Assembly: GCF_000143535.2 (NCBI RefSeq)
Contig: NC_037325.1
Coordinates: forward strand, 496,001 to 560,000
Origin: Botrytis cinerea B05.10
Lineage: Eukaryota; Ascomycota; Leotiomycetes; Helotiales; Sclerotiniaceae
DNA: 64,000 bases
Direction: 5' to 3'
Made by a program: the position numbers and the translations under genes. Below the pieces are notes generated by a model. The model made no database searches and was not told the DNA's origin. It saw only the letters and a list, made by a program, of their open reading frames with translations. Positions 33,658 to 46,449 of the stretch are shown piece by piece (position 1 is the stretch's first letter; the number at the start of each line of letters is the position of its first letter).

Positions 33658-35083
33658 TTTTTGGAAATAAATTAAAGTCTAGAATTTAAACCTAAATTTT
33701 GGATTTTGAAATTTTGAATCTGAAATCTATTATACAATCTGTGACGGAAATCTAAAATCTATGATTAAAGCTTACCCAGGTAGATTCATACTCAAAACTA
33801 GAGTTTAAATAGTGTAAAAATATATAAATCAACATCAGTATCATAAAAGATTGAAAAAAAGCTTCCTTTCCTTAAATTTAACAATAACCTAATAAAAAAC
33901 TGTTTAATGAAAGATTTTTATAATGACTAAGTACTAAGTCTAGTAGAAAAAGGTCTGTTTCTAATAATTACCTATTCCTTTTCAATATATTTAAAATATT
34001 TAATTTTAGTACCTGGGTACTTTTGCATTTCTTATGATAATATCTAATCTGGTATTCATACCTATCTAGTTTATTTAGCATTATCATTTTTTTAGTTGTA
34101 TTATATTGTTAACTTGGAACTTTATATTTATAATTTCATAATAGTAATAAATATAGTTACCTAGGTATCAGTCTTTGTATCAACATTATGAACATTGAAA
34201 CATTAGAATAATCTAAATACTTAGATATATATAGATTCTAATCGATTCTAATAATGTATTTTCCAATAAAGACTATTCAATTTCAATAGGAAACCTTTTT
34301 TTATAATTGACTTTCCGTACAGTGTAAAATAAGATAATTACAGTACTATAATAAATATAAGAAATTGAAAATGTGATTATTATAGAGAAACACTTTTAAA
34401 ATATAATGAAAAACCTTACTAGAATTAAATGCATCATTAGTTGATTATTCATAAAAATCAATGAAACATTTACTTGAATAATTTTCTATCTGTCTAGGTA
34501 GATATTTATTCTAAAGAATCATATCATTAATGGAGACAAAAAGAAGAATTTTGTTCCAATAAATTAGGTTATTTATATGAATACATTTTTTGGATAATTT
34601 TTCTTGTTCTTCATATCTCTAGGTGTCTATATGTATGTAAATTTTCATACAATTTAAACAATTTTGAATCCGTTAATCTTATAATAGAATATAATGCTTT
34701 AATAGGTTTGTTTAATATCACTTGAAAATAATAAAGATTGAATAAAATTGATGTTAAGATAGTTAAAGAGTCTTAAACTTTGAAATATTTGTAATGTTCG
34801 CTTTGATATCAAAGCTTATATAAAAACTTAAAATCAAAAAGATGTTTTTCAAATATTTATCAGAACGGAAAATTAAATATATATATCATGAGAACTGTAA
34901 CTAACTATAACTCATTATACCCTTAACGAAAATGGATCAAAAACTATTTTTATTCAACTTTTCAATTCCCTAATAATTCAATATAGTATAAAATAAACAT
35001 GTTATTCTTAAGAAATTTTTTGATTGAAACATAAAGCTTTGAAACTGAAAATTTAAATTTTTTTCCAAAAATACATTATTTCG

Positions 35084-35492
35084 TATAACACAGTTTATCA
35101 GTGCATACCAAGATTAAGTTTTTTCTCATATTATATTTTAATTACTGAACATTATCTTTATAAAAAAGTATTAAATGAAAATAAAATGATAGTTTCTTAA
35201 AAATTCAATTTCTATATAAATACTTTTATTATGTCTTTAAAAAGATCGAAATTATTACAATTTTCATGCCAAAAACATTATTTTGATAATAACTCTTATA
35301 TTAATTAGAATTTTGAAAAACAAATTAAATTTTATAATATTTATATAAGTGAGTTTTCTAATTTCACTTTTTGAAAAAAATTATATTAATGAAGAAGGAA
35401 AGTGTATAGGTAGTTACGCACAGGCAAATTTTTTATAAAAAAGAGAGTAGTGCATATATTGATATGATACACACAACTGATAATCTACATTA
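35084..35492. mobile_element. M1 MITE copy B
   Basis: The left end reads TATAACACAGTTTATCAGTG and the inverted right end reads AATGTAGATTATCAGTTGTG. The internal block GATAATAACTCTTATATTAA and the right-hand block GTTACGCACAGGCAAATTTT match the family. About 409 bp. Confidence 0.65.
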
Positions 35493-36934
35493 GTAAGAAT
35501 ATTATATATTAGAATTTTCTAAAATTGAAAATTTTAAGATTTATATTTCAATTATAAGAATCATTAAGAACATTTTATTTATTCTTTTTAAATTTAAGTT
35601 TATTAAACTAAATGATACTAAAGTATTAAATTTATAATTAAAAAGATTATTCAATGTATAATTGTGTTTAATAACATACAATTTTTACAGGGATTCCGTC
35701 ATGAGTTAATAAAGAATACAATGAGCTATATTTACAATTCTTATAATAAATTACCTTTGAATCTGATAAGTTTTATAATAAAATTTATTCTTAAATAAAT
35801 AAATTATAATCTTTTAACATTAAAATTTATTCTTTTATTGCAGAATCTATATAGATAATCATTTTATTGTAGAACATAATTATTTTATCATGAAATTGAT
35901 ATTATTATTATTTATCATAACATTTAAATCAGTAAATTTATCATTCATAATGAAAAACTTAGAAGATTAAAAACTTAGTTGATTTAACTCAAAAACCTAA
36001 TTTTTGCTAAATTCATTCAAATATAATTAATATAATAATTATTTCATTAAAATTATTCATTCTATTTTCTTTCTTCTTATAGAATTTACTTATCTTATTA
36101 TAATTTCTATATGTATTCTATTATGAAATGTAAAGAATACTCATGAAAGTAAATTCTTTTCCAATTTTCATAATATGAAAATAATTAAATAACATTTAGT
36201 GGGTATAAAAGTGATTTGCCGTATGTTGTAAGGACTATTATATAATGCTTATATTATTTTTACAATTTCAATACTTGAAATGAATTATTATTAAAATAGA
36301 ATAAATAGGAATTTATTATAATATAATTATAACACAAATGTATCCTTCAAATTCTTCAATGATATTAATATTGATAGAGTAGTATTTGAATAATCTTAAT
36401 ATACCTACATAATCTCAATACCTAAATATTAATACCTAGGTAAGAAATTAGGTATTTTAAATATCTAAATTTCTTGATTTTTCATTCGAAATACTCTTTT
36501 TCCATAAAATAGTTTTCAATTTCAGAAAATTGATACCTAGGTAGGTATTCAATATCATTTCCGAGACTGATTTATGTATTTCAATGTCTTGATAGGTATG
36601 TAATAATCATATTTTAATAAAGTCGTATTTATATGATGATTTCAAATCTATAAGATGTGTTTCTTATTATAATCCTAATGTAATAAATATTAATATCATA
36701 TAAAATCTGATAAATAATTAAGAATCGCAATAATTTTCGAACATAACTTTTAATTTATTGAAATAGTACTCGTTTTTAACTAAATCTGATTTAAACGATC
36801 ATTAATTATTTTATATTATAATCTTATTAGAAACATTTGAGTTTATTGTAAAAAACTCAATTATAGAATTTAAAACTTATAAATTTATAGCTTATAAAAT
36901 ATAACATATAACATTATGTAATTCATTTTTATTT

Positions 36935-37690
36935 GAATTTATATTCTTTTCTCAATGTATATTTTCATTAATGATTCATAATAACTTTAAGAAATCAAAA
37001 AGCTTGTATGGCCTTTGTTATTAAAGCTATTTAAAAAAGAAAAAACTCGATTATTCAAAATAGTACTAATATATATATATTATTCTATGGGTATAAAATA
37101 GATTTGATTTTGTTTAATCCTGAAAACATATTTTCGAGATCAGATTCCCAAATTTATATATTTGATTCATTTTTTTTGAAAAAAAAATGAATTAATAGGG
37201 GTTTGAAGTTCTTACAATTCAATCACGACTCATGTTTTATAAATGTTCATTACATCCTGAATAAATCATCATTGATTCAATTTCCTTATGTTTAAAACTG
37301 TGTTAATCTATTCTAAAGATATAAAAATATTTTTTTGAATATAAAAACGTGCAACTATATTTCGAAAAGCAAATAAAATATAAAATGAATGTTGAGAAAG
37401 ATTCAATTATGTTCAAAGGAAGAATTTATTAAATGAAAGATTATCAGGTATAAATATATTGTTTCAGTCAAAAATTAATATTTAAATTCAATATGTTGAG
37501 TATTAAGAAGGAGATAATTCTAGTACGGAAGCATCTTTTTGTTAACATTGTAACAGAAAAAATGATATAATATTGCACATTTCACGTTATTAGAATTTTG
37601 ATAGTTTTAACTAGATGTATAAATTGTAATTGAATAATATGGACTTGAAAATATAAATTGAAATGAAAGTGAGTTTTATAGTGATAAGAA
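36935..37690. mobile_element. M2-related element, internally deleted copy
   Basis: Left-hand sequence (TATTCTTTTCTCAATGTATA, ATCAAAAAGCTTGTATGGCC), a middle block (ATAGATTTGATTTTGTTTAA) and right-hand sequence (AAATTGAAATGAAAGTGAG) follow the same order as in M2 at 29,093-30,928. About 1 kb is missing. The terminal repeats are too decayed to place exactly. This copy keeps more G and C than the first. Confidence 0.6.
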
Positions 37691-39580
37691 TTTGAAAATA
37701 ATCAAAATATTTTAACTATACTTATTTCTATTACCTAGGTATTGAAGGTTAGGTAGGTATACATATTAGGGTAAATATCCCGAGTTTAAATATTCCACAC
37801 ATTAATCTCTCAGGTAGTATAGAATGAAATGAAATTCTATTATTTTCTTCGAATCTAATACATAACTTCCTAAGAGTTAAGAAAATAAATCAATATGAAT
37901 ATGATTATTAATCAAAACTTAATAAACTTAATAGTATAATGTTTTTGAAATTGCTTCAGAAATCAAAGCTAAAATATAATATAATAATATTTAATGATGA
38001 AGGGGTTAACATTAAAGTTTGATTATTGTAACAAAACAGTTTGAATTACTGTTATATTAAATTTTGATTTTGATTTTGAAAATTCGGCACAAACTATATT
38101 ATTGAATTCTTCAAATACTTTTTAATAATTATATATCTTTTCTTTTTCTTTTATTAATTCCTAAAAGAATTCATATTAGATTGAAAGATTGCTAAATATT
38201 ACAAAAAGCTAATTGAGGTTACTTTAGTTATAAATCTGATATTTGAGATGTCAATATATGGAATGATAATATCCAAGGCTTTTAATGTTTGCATTTTGAT
38301 TCAATTAAGGATTTTATTGTGTAAAAGTATTATATAGATATTTTTTTAAAGTTTTTAAAGATACTTGGAATTCAAAGCTGAGAATTTGAAAGAAGGGTTT
38401 ATGATATTGTTCAAAATCTATAGTTCGTATTATACTTTCTTTCAAACAACAAAAAACTTCAAATTTAGCAAGTTTCTAATACAATATATAATTATAGAGT
38501 TTTAGATACCTAGGTATCTAATATATTACTTTTTTTCTATAAGCATTATGATAATAAATCTTTGATTTGTTGTAATATTATCAAGTTTTTAATATTTATA
38601 CTCAATATATAAGTTAGATAACTACCGAGGTATATTGGTTGATTGACCTAATTCCGTCTGTATTATTCCTTGTGCCCTATTGAAAAATCTTATTTTAAAA
38701 CATTTATATTATTTTACTTGAAGGTCATGGCTCAATTGATTATTTGTTTGAAATATAACGTTAAATCTGATTGAGAGTATAGATTTTTAATTTTTAATTA
38801 AGTAACAATATTAAGTATGTATTACCTAGGTAGATAAATTATTTATTCTATAATACTAAAACTCAATGCTTATCTCATATACCTAGATATTTATATTTCA
38901 TGTAAATTCTATAAATTTCATTATGATTTGCAAAGTTGTTTTTCAAATGAGTCTTTATATAATAAGATTCTATGAGAACATGAGCTACAAATCAAGATAA
39001 GTTCCATACCTTATTAATGTTTAAAAAAAGAAAAAAGATTTTTTCAAAGAAAATCAAAAGAAAAGAAGACTCATAATAAAAAAGTGATTTCTTTAGTGTA
39101 CCTAAGTATACATTGGACATAACAAATATATTGAATTTATTGACTTTATCAATTTCATGGGTTTTATTAAACTTATCAACTCTATTTTAAAATTCACTTA
39201 AAAGTTATCGAATCAGTAAATTTTTAGATTGATTTCCAAAACTCTAAATTAAGTGTATTATCCATAATCCATGTCATTGAATTATTACACAATAGAAAAT
39301 ACTAATATCTTTAAAGACAATATTTTAAACGTTAAAGTGATTGTAGAAATTTTTCTAAGATCATTAGGTAAGATACTACCTAGATAGGTATTTGAAACTA
39401 TGAAAGGATTTTTTTGATTCTATAAATTTGTATATAGTACTATGTATTAAATTTGCTCGAATCACTTTTTATACCAAAATTCGTCTTATTTAAAATATAA
39501 CTAAAAACAAACCTATTGTTTAAATAATGAGAAAACTTCAAAATTAAGAAAAATTCATTAAAATATCAATAAAAAATGAA

Positions 39581-40001
39581 TAACGTGGTTTATCAGCATG
39601 TGGGCCATTTGAAAATACACTAAAATTAGACCTTTTTCAATATTCTTATTTTAATAATCAATCATTATTTTCGAAATAGAAAAGAATATGAAACAATAAT
39701 AAAAATCTAGTTTTTATTTAAACATTTTTATTATATTGTAAAAAAAGTGGAAATTGTCACGATTTTCGTTACAAAAAAGTTATTCCTTTAATAACTATTA
39801 TATAAAATTAGATTTCTAATAATTGATTAGAAATTCTTATATTATATATAAATAATTATAGTATTTTTTTAAAAAAATCAAATTATATTAATAAATAAAG
39901 AAAGTGCACGGTTACACACAGACGAATTTTGTATGTAAAATGAGGTGGCCCATATGGTGGCCCATGTGGTGATATGGAACACATACTGATAAACTACGTT
40001 A
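39581..40001. mobile_element. M1 MITE copy C (best-preserved ends)
   Basis: The left end TAACGTGGTTTATCAGCATG pairs with the right end, which inverted reads TAACGTAGTTTATCAGTATG (18 of 20). GGGCCA follows on the left; GTGGCCCAT units occur twice near the right end. Internal family blocks are TTGTCACGATTTTCGTTACA and GTTACACACAGACGAATTTT. Length 421 bp. Confidence 0.8.
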
Positions 40002-40782
40002 TATTAATTTTATTGATTTTTATTTCAATGGAAAAAGGCTTTGAAATCAAAAAAATTCAAAAGTTGCAAAATTCGTTCAATTTTGGTATAGAAATTGATT
40101 TCAAAAAACATTCTATTTCAATTTTATATATAATATTAATTAATGGGTGTAAAGTTATACGATTATTATATAGCTAAGTTTGATTGATTTTAATTTTATA
40201 AATATAAAATTTATTAAAAAAAATTAATATATAGAGATCAGTATTCAATTGAAATCAAAGTATTGATCTCTTTATTTTATGATATAATTAATAATAATTC
40301 CATTCAAAATTCTTTTTATATTATAAGTGCTTTTTTATTATATAACATAATTAATTATTTATAGGAATAATAAGTTTTGAAAGAGATATATTGAGATAAC
40401 AATTTAAAGGTATTTATAAAAGTTGTTAAATTTATTAAAAGAATCAATTTCGCACAAATTTAATTAAGGTTATTATATATAATTTAATCTTTTCTTACTT
40501 TTCAATATTATTTTTAATTCTATTTCTTTTCTGTTGTTATATACATATATCTTTTAAATCCTATAACAATATATGTTATTTAGTAATAGAATAGTTAGCA
40601 ACGTTACTAATTCCTCAGTTGATGAAATTATACGAGATTTAAAAATTTAAAATTTTAACGATGTTTTTTTATTTTCCAAAGTTGTTATTTATTCTAATAT
40701 AAGAAGTCGATTAATCTATTTCATAAAAAAAGATAACCTTATATCATTGACACAATATTTATAAAGACTTAAAGATATCTTA

Positions 40783-40787
<5 letters not shown>

Positions 40788-40813
<26 letters not shown>
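40788..40813. repeat. (TA)n microsatellite
   Basis: An uninterrupted run of about 13 TA units. Confidence 0.85.
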
Positions 40814-42778
40814 CCTATTGAAGTCTTTGAAAGTTTTTCAGAATTGATAGATTAGACACCGAAGTATTATTCTTCATTCAAATTATTTATAATTTCAAGC
40901 AAAGAAACCAAATTGTTATAATATACGTTCTCAAATTTAATTTGAAGAAACATATTACCTACTTGTATATTTAAGTATTCTGTATCCAAAATATCTTAAA
41001 AAGACTTTCATTCTTCTTTCAGATTTCAAATTGACAAGATTCTTCTTTTCTACTTAATCAGTTTCATAAGAATATAAATAAGAAAAGTTCTTACGAATAA
41101 CAAATTTTAAATTGAAATCCAATTATAATATACAAACTTGTTTTCAGTCTTCTATAATAATAGAGAAATAATTAATATATTAAAACTATAACTACTATTT
41201 TCGTTTTCTAAAATTTATGTACATATTTACACATACCTAGGTAGTTTTAAGATTTTCTTAAATCATTTTAATTATTCTTTCTATGAAATTCGAGATTTAG
41301 AGTCGTTTCAGATTTAAGTTTTTTATAAATAGGCAATTTGTATTTTCTTTTCCGAATAGGATTAATTTTTATAAAATTTGAATTCAAGTATTGATGTTCA
41401 TGTAAACTTATGTACTTAATATACTTTTTGTTTCAGATGTGAATTAGGTAGAGAATCAAAAGTCTTTTCTTATTAAATATCAGAAGAACTTTTAAATTCA
41501 AAATCCTTTGAAGACTTCAAACTTTTGAGTTCCAATCTAAGCTAAAACTTACTTTAGGATTCAAATCTATACAAAAGTCTAAAAGCATACTCAATTATGA
41601 TCATTCTCATTAAATCTAAAAATCACCCCCAACCCCCTCTCCCACTTTCTTGAATATGATAACTATATATAGGTAATATCAAATATTAATCAAAAATAAA
41701 AATAAAACTAAATATATTACTTGTCTACTTAGTTACTTTAGATTTAAACAAAATACTTATTGTTATTGTTATATCCAAAACCTTCAAATAAATCAGAAAT
41801 TAAATAATTATCTAACTTTTAGACTTTTGAAAAATCATTAAGATAATTGGCAAAATATTAGATAAGTAAAGAATCACTAAATGAAAAACAAAAAAAATTA
41901 TCATTAAGAAGTTTTCCATTTATTTACTCAAAAACCTTCTTTCAACATTATTTCATATATTGCTTATAATTATCATGTTCGATTTTTGATCTTTCGATTT
42001 TTTAATTTTTCTAATTTTGATATTTTGATATTTCATACCTGGGTATATAAGATATTCAAACCTTTGTTTTAATCGATCAGCTCTCAGAAAATGAGAGTGT
42101 GTTAAATCATATAACTTAGGTATATAGTTTAATATATTGAATATAATTAAATTCAAGTATTGAAATCTATTTATATTAAAAGATTCAAAGCTTGAAATAT
42201 TATTTCATTTAAAAAGCTGATTGAGCTGATTTAGAAAGTTGATTCTTTAAGTATTCATTTAAAATCATTATATAGCAATCATTAAATCGAATTTATTTAT
42301 TATATTCATTTCATTCTGAATTGCATATAGATTTTATAGTTGTAGTAATAGTAGTAATAGTAATGATGGTATTGATTTATATCTAGTAGATACAAATTTA
42401 AGATCTATATTCTATACATAACTTTTTAAAAAATATAGAAATATGTTAAACTGAAGTTATTTAAAACTAAAATAATTTACTAATTATGACAAATGTGTCT
42501 AATTTATAGTAAGTTTCATAAAAGTATTCAAATACAACTGTTTTATTTAATTTAAAGTAAAGATATATTTTTTGGAGAATGATGTTCACTCTTATTGTAA
42601 GAGAAAAGATAATCGAGAAACCCATTCTGATATTACAAAAGACTGAAAAACCGAAACAAACTATTTCTCAATAAATATATAAGTTTTATAAAAAAGTTGA
42701 ACTTAGATAAAAAGTATTCAATATGATTAACACAAATATATAGAGAATTGAAATAATGAAAAGTATAATAATAATGAA

Positions 42779-43220
42779 TAACATGTTTTATTAGTGAGTG
42801 AATTATATCAGTAAATAGATTGTTTGAAAATACATTAAAATTAGGTCTTTTTAAATATTCTTATTTTAATGAATAATTATTGTTTTGAAAAAAGAAAAGA
42901 ATTTAAATAACTAAAAATTGACTTTTTATGAATCAAGTTTTTGAATAAATATCTCTATTATATTCTAAAAAAAAGCAGAAATTGTCACGATTTTCATTAC
43001 AAACAAGTTATCTTCACAATAACTATTATAATAATCTGATTTTTTTTAAATAAATAATTAGATTTTTATAATATCTTTATAATTAAATTTCAATATTTTC
43101 GAATTTTTTCAAATGATATTATGAAATAAAGAAAGTGCATGATCACAAACAAATGAATTTTGTATTTAAAATAAGACGATCTATTCACTAATGTAACCCG
43201 CTTACTGATAAACTACATTA
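42779..43220. mobile_element. M1 MITE copy D
   Basis: The left end TAACATGTTTTATTAGTGAG pairs with the inverted right end TAATGTAGTTTATCAGTAAG. The inner block TTGTCACGATTTTCATTACA differs from copy C by one G-to-A change. About 442 bp. Confidence 0.7.
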
Positions 43221-43267
43221 TATCAGTTAATGTAAAACTTTATTAAAAAATCAATACTAATAAAGTA

Positions 43268-44482
43268 AACTAGCCGTCGGGTTAAATGGATTTTTCGGAC
43301 TGTGGATTCATAGTAGCTTTTTTTCTTTTTTTCTCCTTTTTCTTTTTTTCTCCTTTTTCTTTTTTTGAGATACATAAAATTTTAATTTTATTTCTTTAAT
43401 CTTTATAGAAGTCAGCCTCCAAACCCCCGATCCTCGCTCCACTCGAGATTTAATTATAAATAGTAATAATTTATTTATATAATCTGATAATTTATTAATT
43501 AAAAATATTAAGATTTTAATTTAATAATTTTATTCTAGTTTTGATTCATTACCTAGGTATTTATAACTAATTAAAAGAAGAACTACGAATATATAATAAT
43601 GATAGTTTATAAACTTTACTGATCTCTTGCTTCTAGCTTATATAAAGTTATTACAGATGCAATTAAACTTTAAAACCTTAAAATCTTATAATTCTCTTTA
43701 TAATCCTCGCTTACATAACCTGACAGCTTACTAATCAAGGATGCTGAGATTTCGATCTAATGATTGATTAGATTTATAGTGAGATATCTATATTGATATA
43801 TAATTTTATAATTAGAATTTAGAAAGTAATAAAAATAATATATTTGAAAAGTGTATAATAAACTTTGATAGAATATATCTTTAATAATTAATTCATATAT
43901 TATCAAAAGGTTATATATTAGATTGAAATTGTTTTATAATAATTTAGTCTTTTTATTGATTAAAACAACCCTACCCCAATATCAATACATTATTTATGAT
44001 TAATCAAAAGGGATTTTATAAATCTGTAAATATAAAAATAACCGATTATATAAATATAAGATTATATAATGCATATATAAAATACATTTCTACTTCGTTT
44101 GCTTCTACAAATTCATAACTTACTAATTGAATTTATAATAAAATATCTATGTTAATATACAACTTCACAATTCAAAATCAAAAAATAATAAAAATAATAT
44201 ATTTAAAAAATGTATAACAAACTTTAATAAAATATATCTTTAGCAATTGATTTATATATCTTAAAAAAATTATGTAATAAATTAAAATTGGTTTATAACA
44301 ATTTAACTTTCTCATTAACCAAAACAATACTATTCTAATATGAATATATTACTTATAACCAATCAAAAAGGGTTTTATAAATCTGTAAATATAAAAATGA
44401 TTTGCTATAGAAATATAGAATTACATAATATATATATGAAGTACATTTCCACTTCGTTTGGCTTTATCAATCCATAATAAAA
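43268..44482. repeat. R3 dispersed repeat, copy 1, with internal tandem duplication
   Basis: It begins near AGCCGTCGGG and a T/C-rich run. The part from about 43,755 to 44,105 is repeated in tandem at about 44,107-44,482. Shared landmarks are AAATAATAAAAATAATATAT, the AAAACAA..CTA..CC block, TTTTATAAATCTGTAAATAT and ACATTTCTACTTCGTTTG / ACATTTCCACTTCGTTTG. It also contains (TTTTTCTCC)n-like units near 43,320-43,370. There is no coding capacity; the type of element is unknown. Confidence 0.7.
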
Positions 44483-44831
44483 ATAAAGGATTTAATAAAT
44501 TCAAATGATTCCATTATCAATTATAAAGAATACTTAATATTCTTTAAAAAGATAACTAAAATATTATTTTTTAAAAGATCTTTGAAACTTATTATAATAA
44601 ATAATACCAAAAAATATTCATTTTTAGTTATCTTTAATAATATTTAAGATTAATGTTTATACACTTAAATCTTTTATGATATCAAATAAGTTCTTATAAA
44701 CAATTTTAATAGCTAAAAACTTATATAATCATTACGATAAAAATTTTAATTGAAAAAAAGATCTGATTTTATATTTAAGATTTTATCTGTGGTGATTAAT
44801 AAAAAGTTTAGCTTTCTATTTGAATTACTAG

Positions 44832-45040
44832 ATTTGTTAAATATTATAATAAAGCTTTTACAATATATTAATAATGTTATTAATAACAAATTGTAAATCA
44901 AATTCAAAATTCAATACATTATATAACATATTAGGACCTTTATTATTCTTAGTATTTGTATATTTCAATAATTAGTTAATAAAAACATTGTATGTTTATA
45001 TAATATATCAAATTAATAAGACATTCTTTATATATAATCA
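44832..45040 (-). mobile_element. LTR-like dispersed repeat, copy 2
   Basis: It matches 31,630-31,830 in order and spacing but is poorer in G and C. The primer-site-like stretch of copy 1 is no longer recognisable here. It supports the reality of the repeat, not its class. Confidence 0.4.
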
Positions 45041-45123
45041 GACTCATTTTGGAATAATGCTTATTAGTATTTCAATGATATGTTAAAAACTTTATTTTGT
45101 ATTAATAATTTTGCTATTAGATA

Positions 45124-46449
45124 TAACATGGGTTATTACCGAGCGCAATATATCACTGAGCGAATCAATTTTACCTCAATTTATAGTTTTAATCTTGTAT
45201 TATTCAACAACAATTAAATAAATTAATTGAAACTATTGAAATTTTAATGATTTAAAATCTATTATATTATTTTAATAGATTCTTACATTATAATCTAATC
45301 TTTTTATATTTACTACTATATTACTCAGAATCATATTATTATTATTTTTTGAATTTTGTTACAATAAATATTTATTAAGTTTTGAAATAACTTTAATATA
45401 ATATATATGAATGAAACATAATAGCTCAAATTTTATTTCAAAAATTATAAGAAAAAGATAATCAAAATATTGAATTTTAGACTTGAAACTTCATATACTT
45501 TTTATCTTATAGTCTTCAACAGTTATTAAAAAATGTATATGTTTAATTTAATGAGTGAAAATATAATATCGATAATATTAATATTAACATGAAATATAAA
45601 TTATAATTTAGTTATTCTTAGAATCCCGTTCTCATAAAATAAACCTTTATTCCTGAAGAAAATAATAATTAGAGAAATTCTTAAAATTAATAACACTTTT
45701 TATATTATGATAATCAATATTTCATCAATAAAATCAATATATACTTTAATTGTAATAATAAGAATTATAAGCCAGTTGATATAATTAATTTAGAAGCCTT
45801 GATCCTTCATGTAGGTATGTAGTATATTTCAAAATTACAGAACAAAAAAGGATTATATAAAAAAAACTGTAAAAAGAAAATTCATTCCAAGATTTGTTTT
45901 ATTAAATGCTTTCAATAATTTTTAATAAACTTGTTCTTAAAAGAAATTCTGAAATTTGTTCTATATTTTCTTGAATTATCAGAAGAGTTAAAAGTTGAAT
46001 AAATGATTGTTTTTGATAAATTTTAGTTAATAATATGATAAGCTATAACTACAACTCTTATAAAATTCGTTTGCATATAAATATATCCTTTCTTTTTTTA
46101 CCTGTTAATACAATTTTTTGAAAGTTTAATATATAAAAATTGATTTTGAAGATGTTACAAAAGTTTAATCTTTCTTTTTTAATTTTAAGCTTATATAATA
46201 ATCATTATCAAAATCGTTTTGTTATAAAAAAAATTATGATATTTTGTATTTTTTAATGAACATAATAGAAATACTTGTAAGAAATTACATTTTTATGAGA
46301 AATTGAATTTTTATTATTAGATTCTTTTATTTTTCAAAAATAATATCTAGTTATTAAAGCAAGAATATTTAAAAATGGCTTATTTTGATGTAATCTAAAA
46401 TTATTCATTCGGTGATGTCATCTATTTAATGATAAACGATATTATGTTA
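45124..46449. mobile_element. Longer element with M1-like ends
   Basis: The left end TAACATGGGTTATTACCGAG followed by a TATCACTGAGCGAAT block closely resembles the left end of copy E. The right end, inverted, reads TAACATAATATCGTTTATCA followed by CATCACCGAATGAAT. The interior (1.3 kb) lacks the usual M1 inner blocks, so this is either an M1 copy with an insertion or a different, longer family member. Confidence 0.45.

Noticed and set aside
40200..40280. Hairpin with AGAGATCA arms
   Set aside because: Short imperfect arms in AT-rich DNA with no associated gene; not distinguishable from chance.
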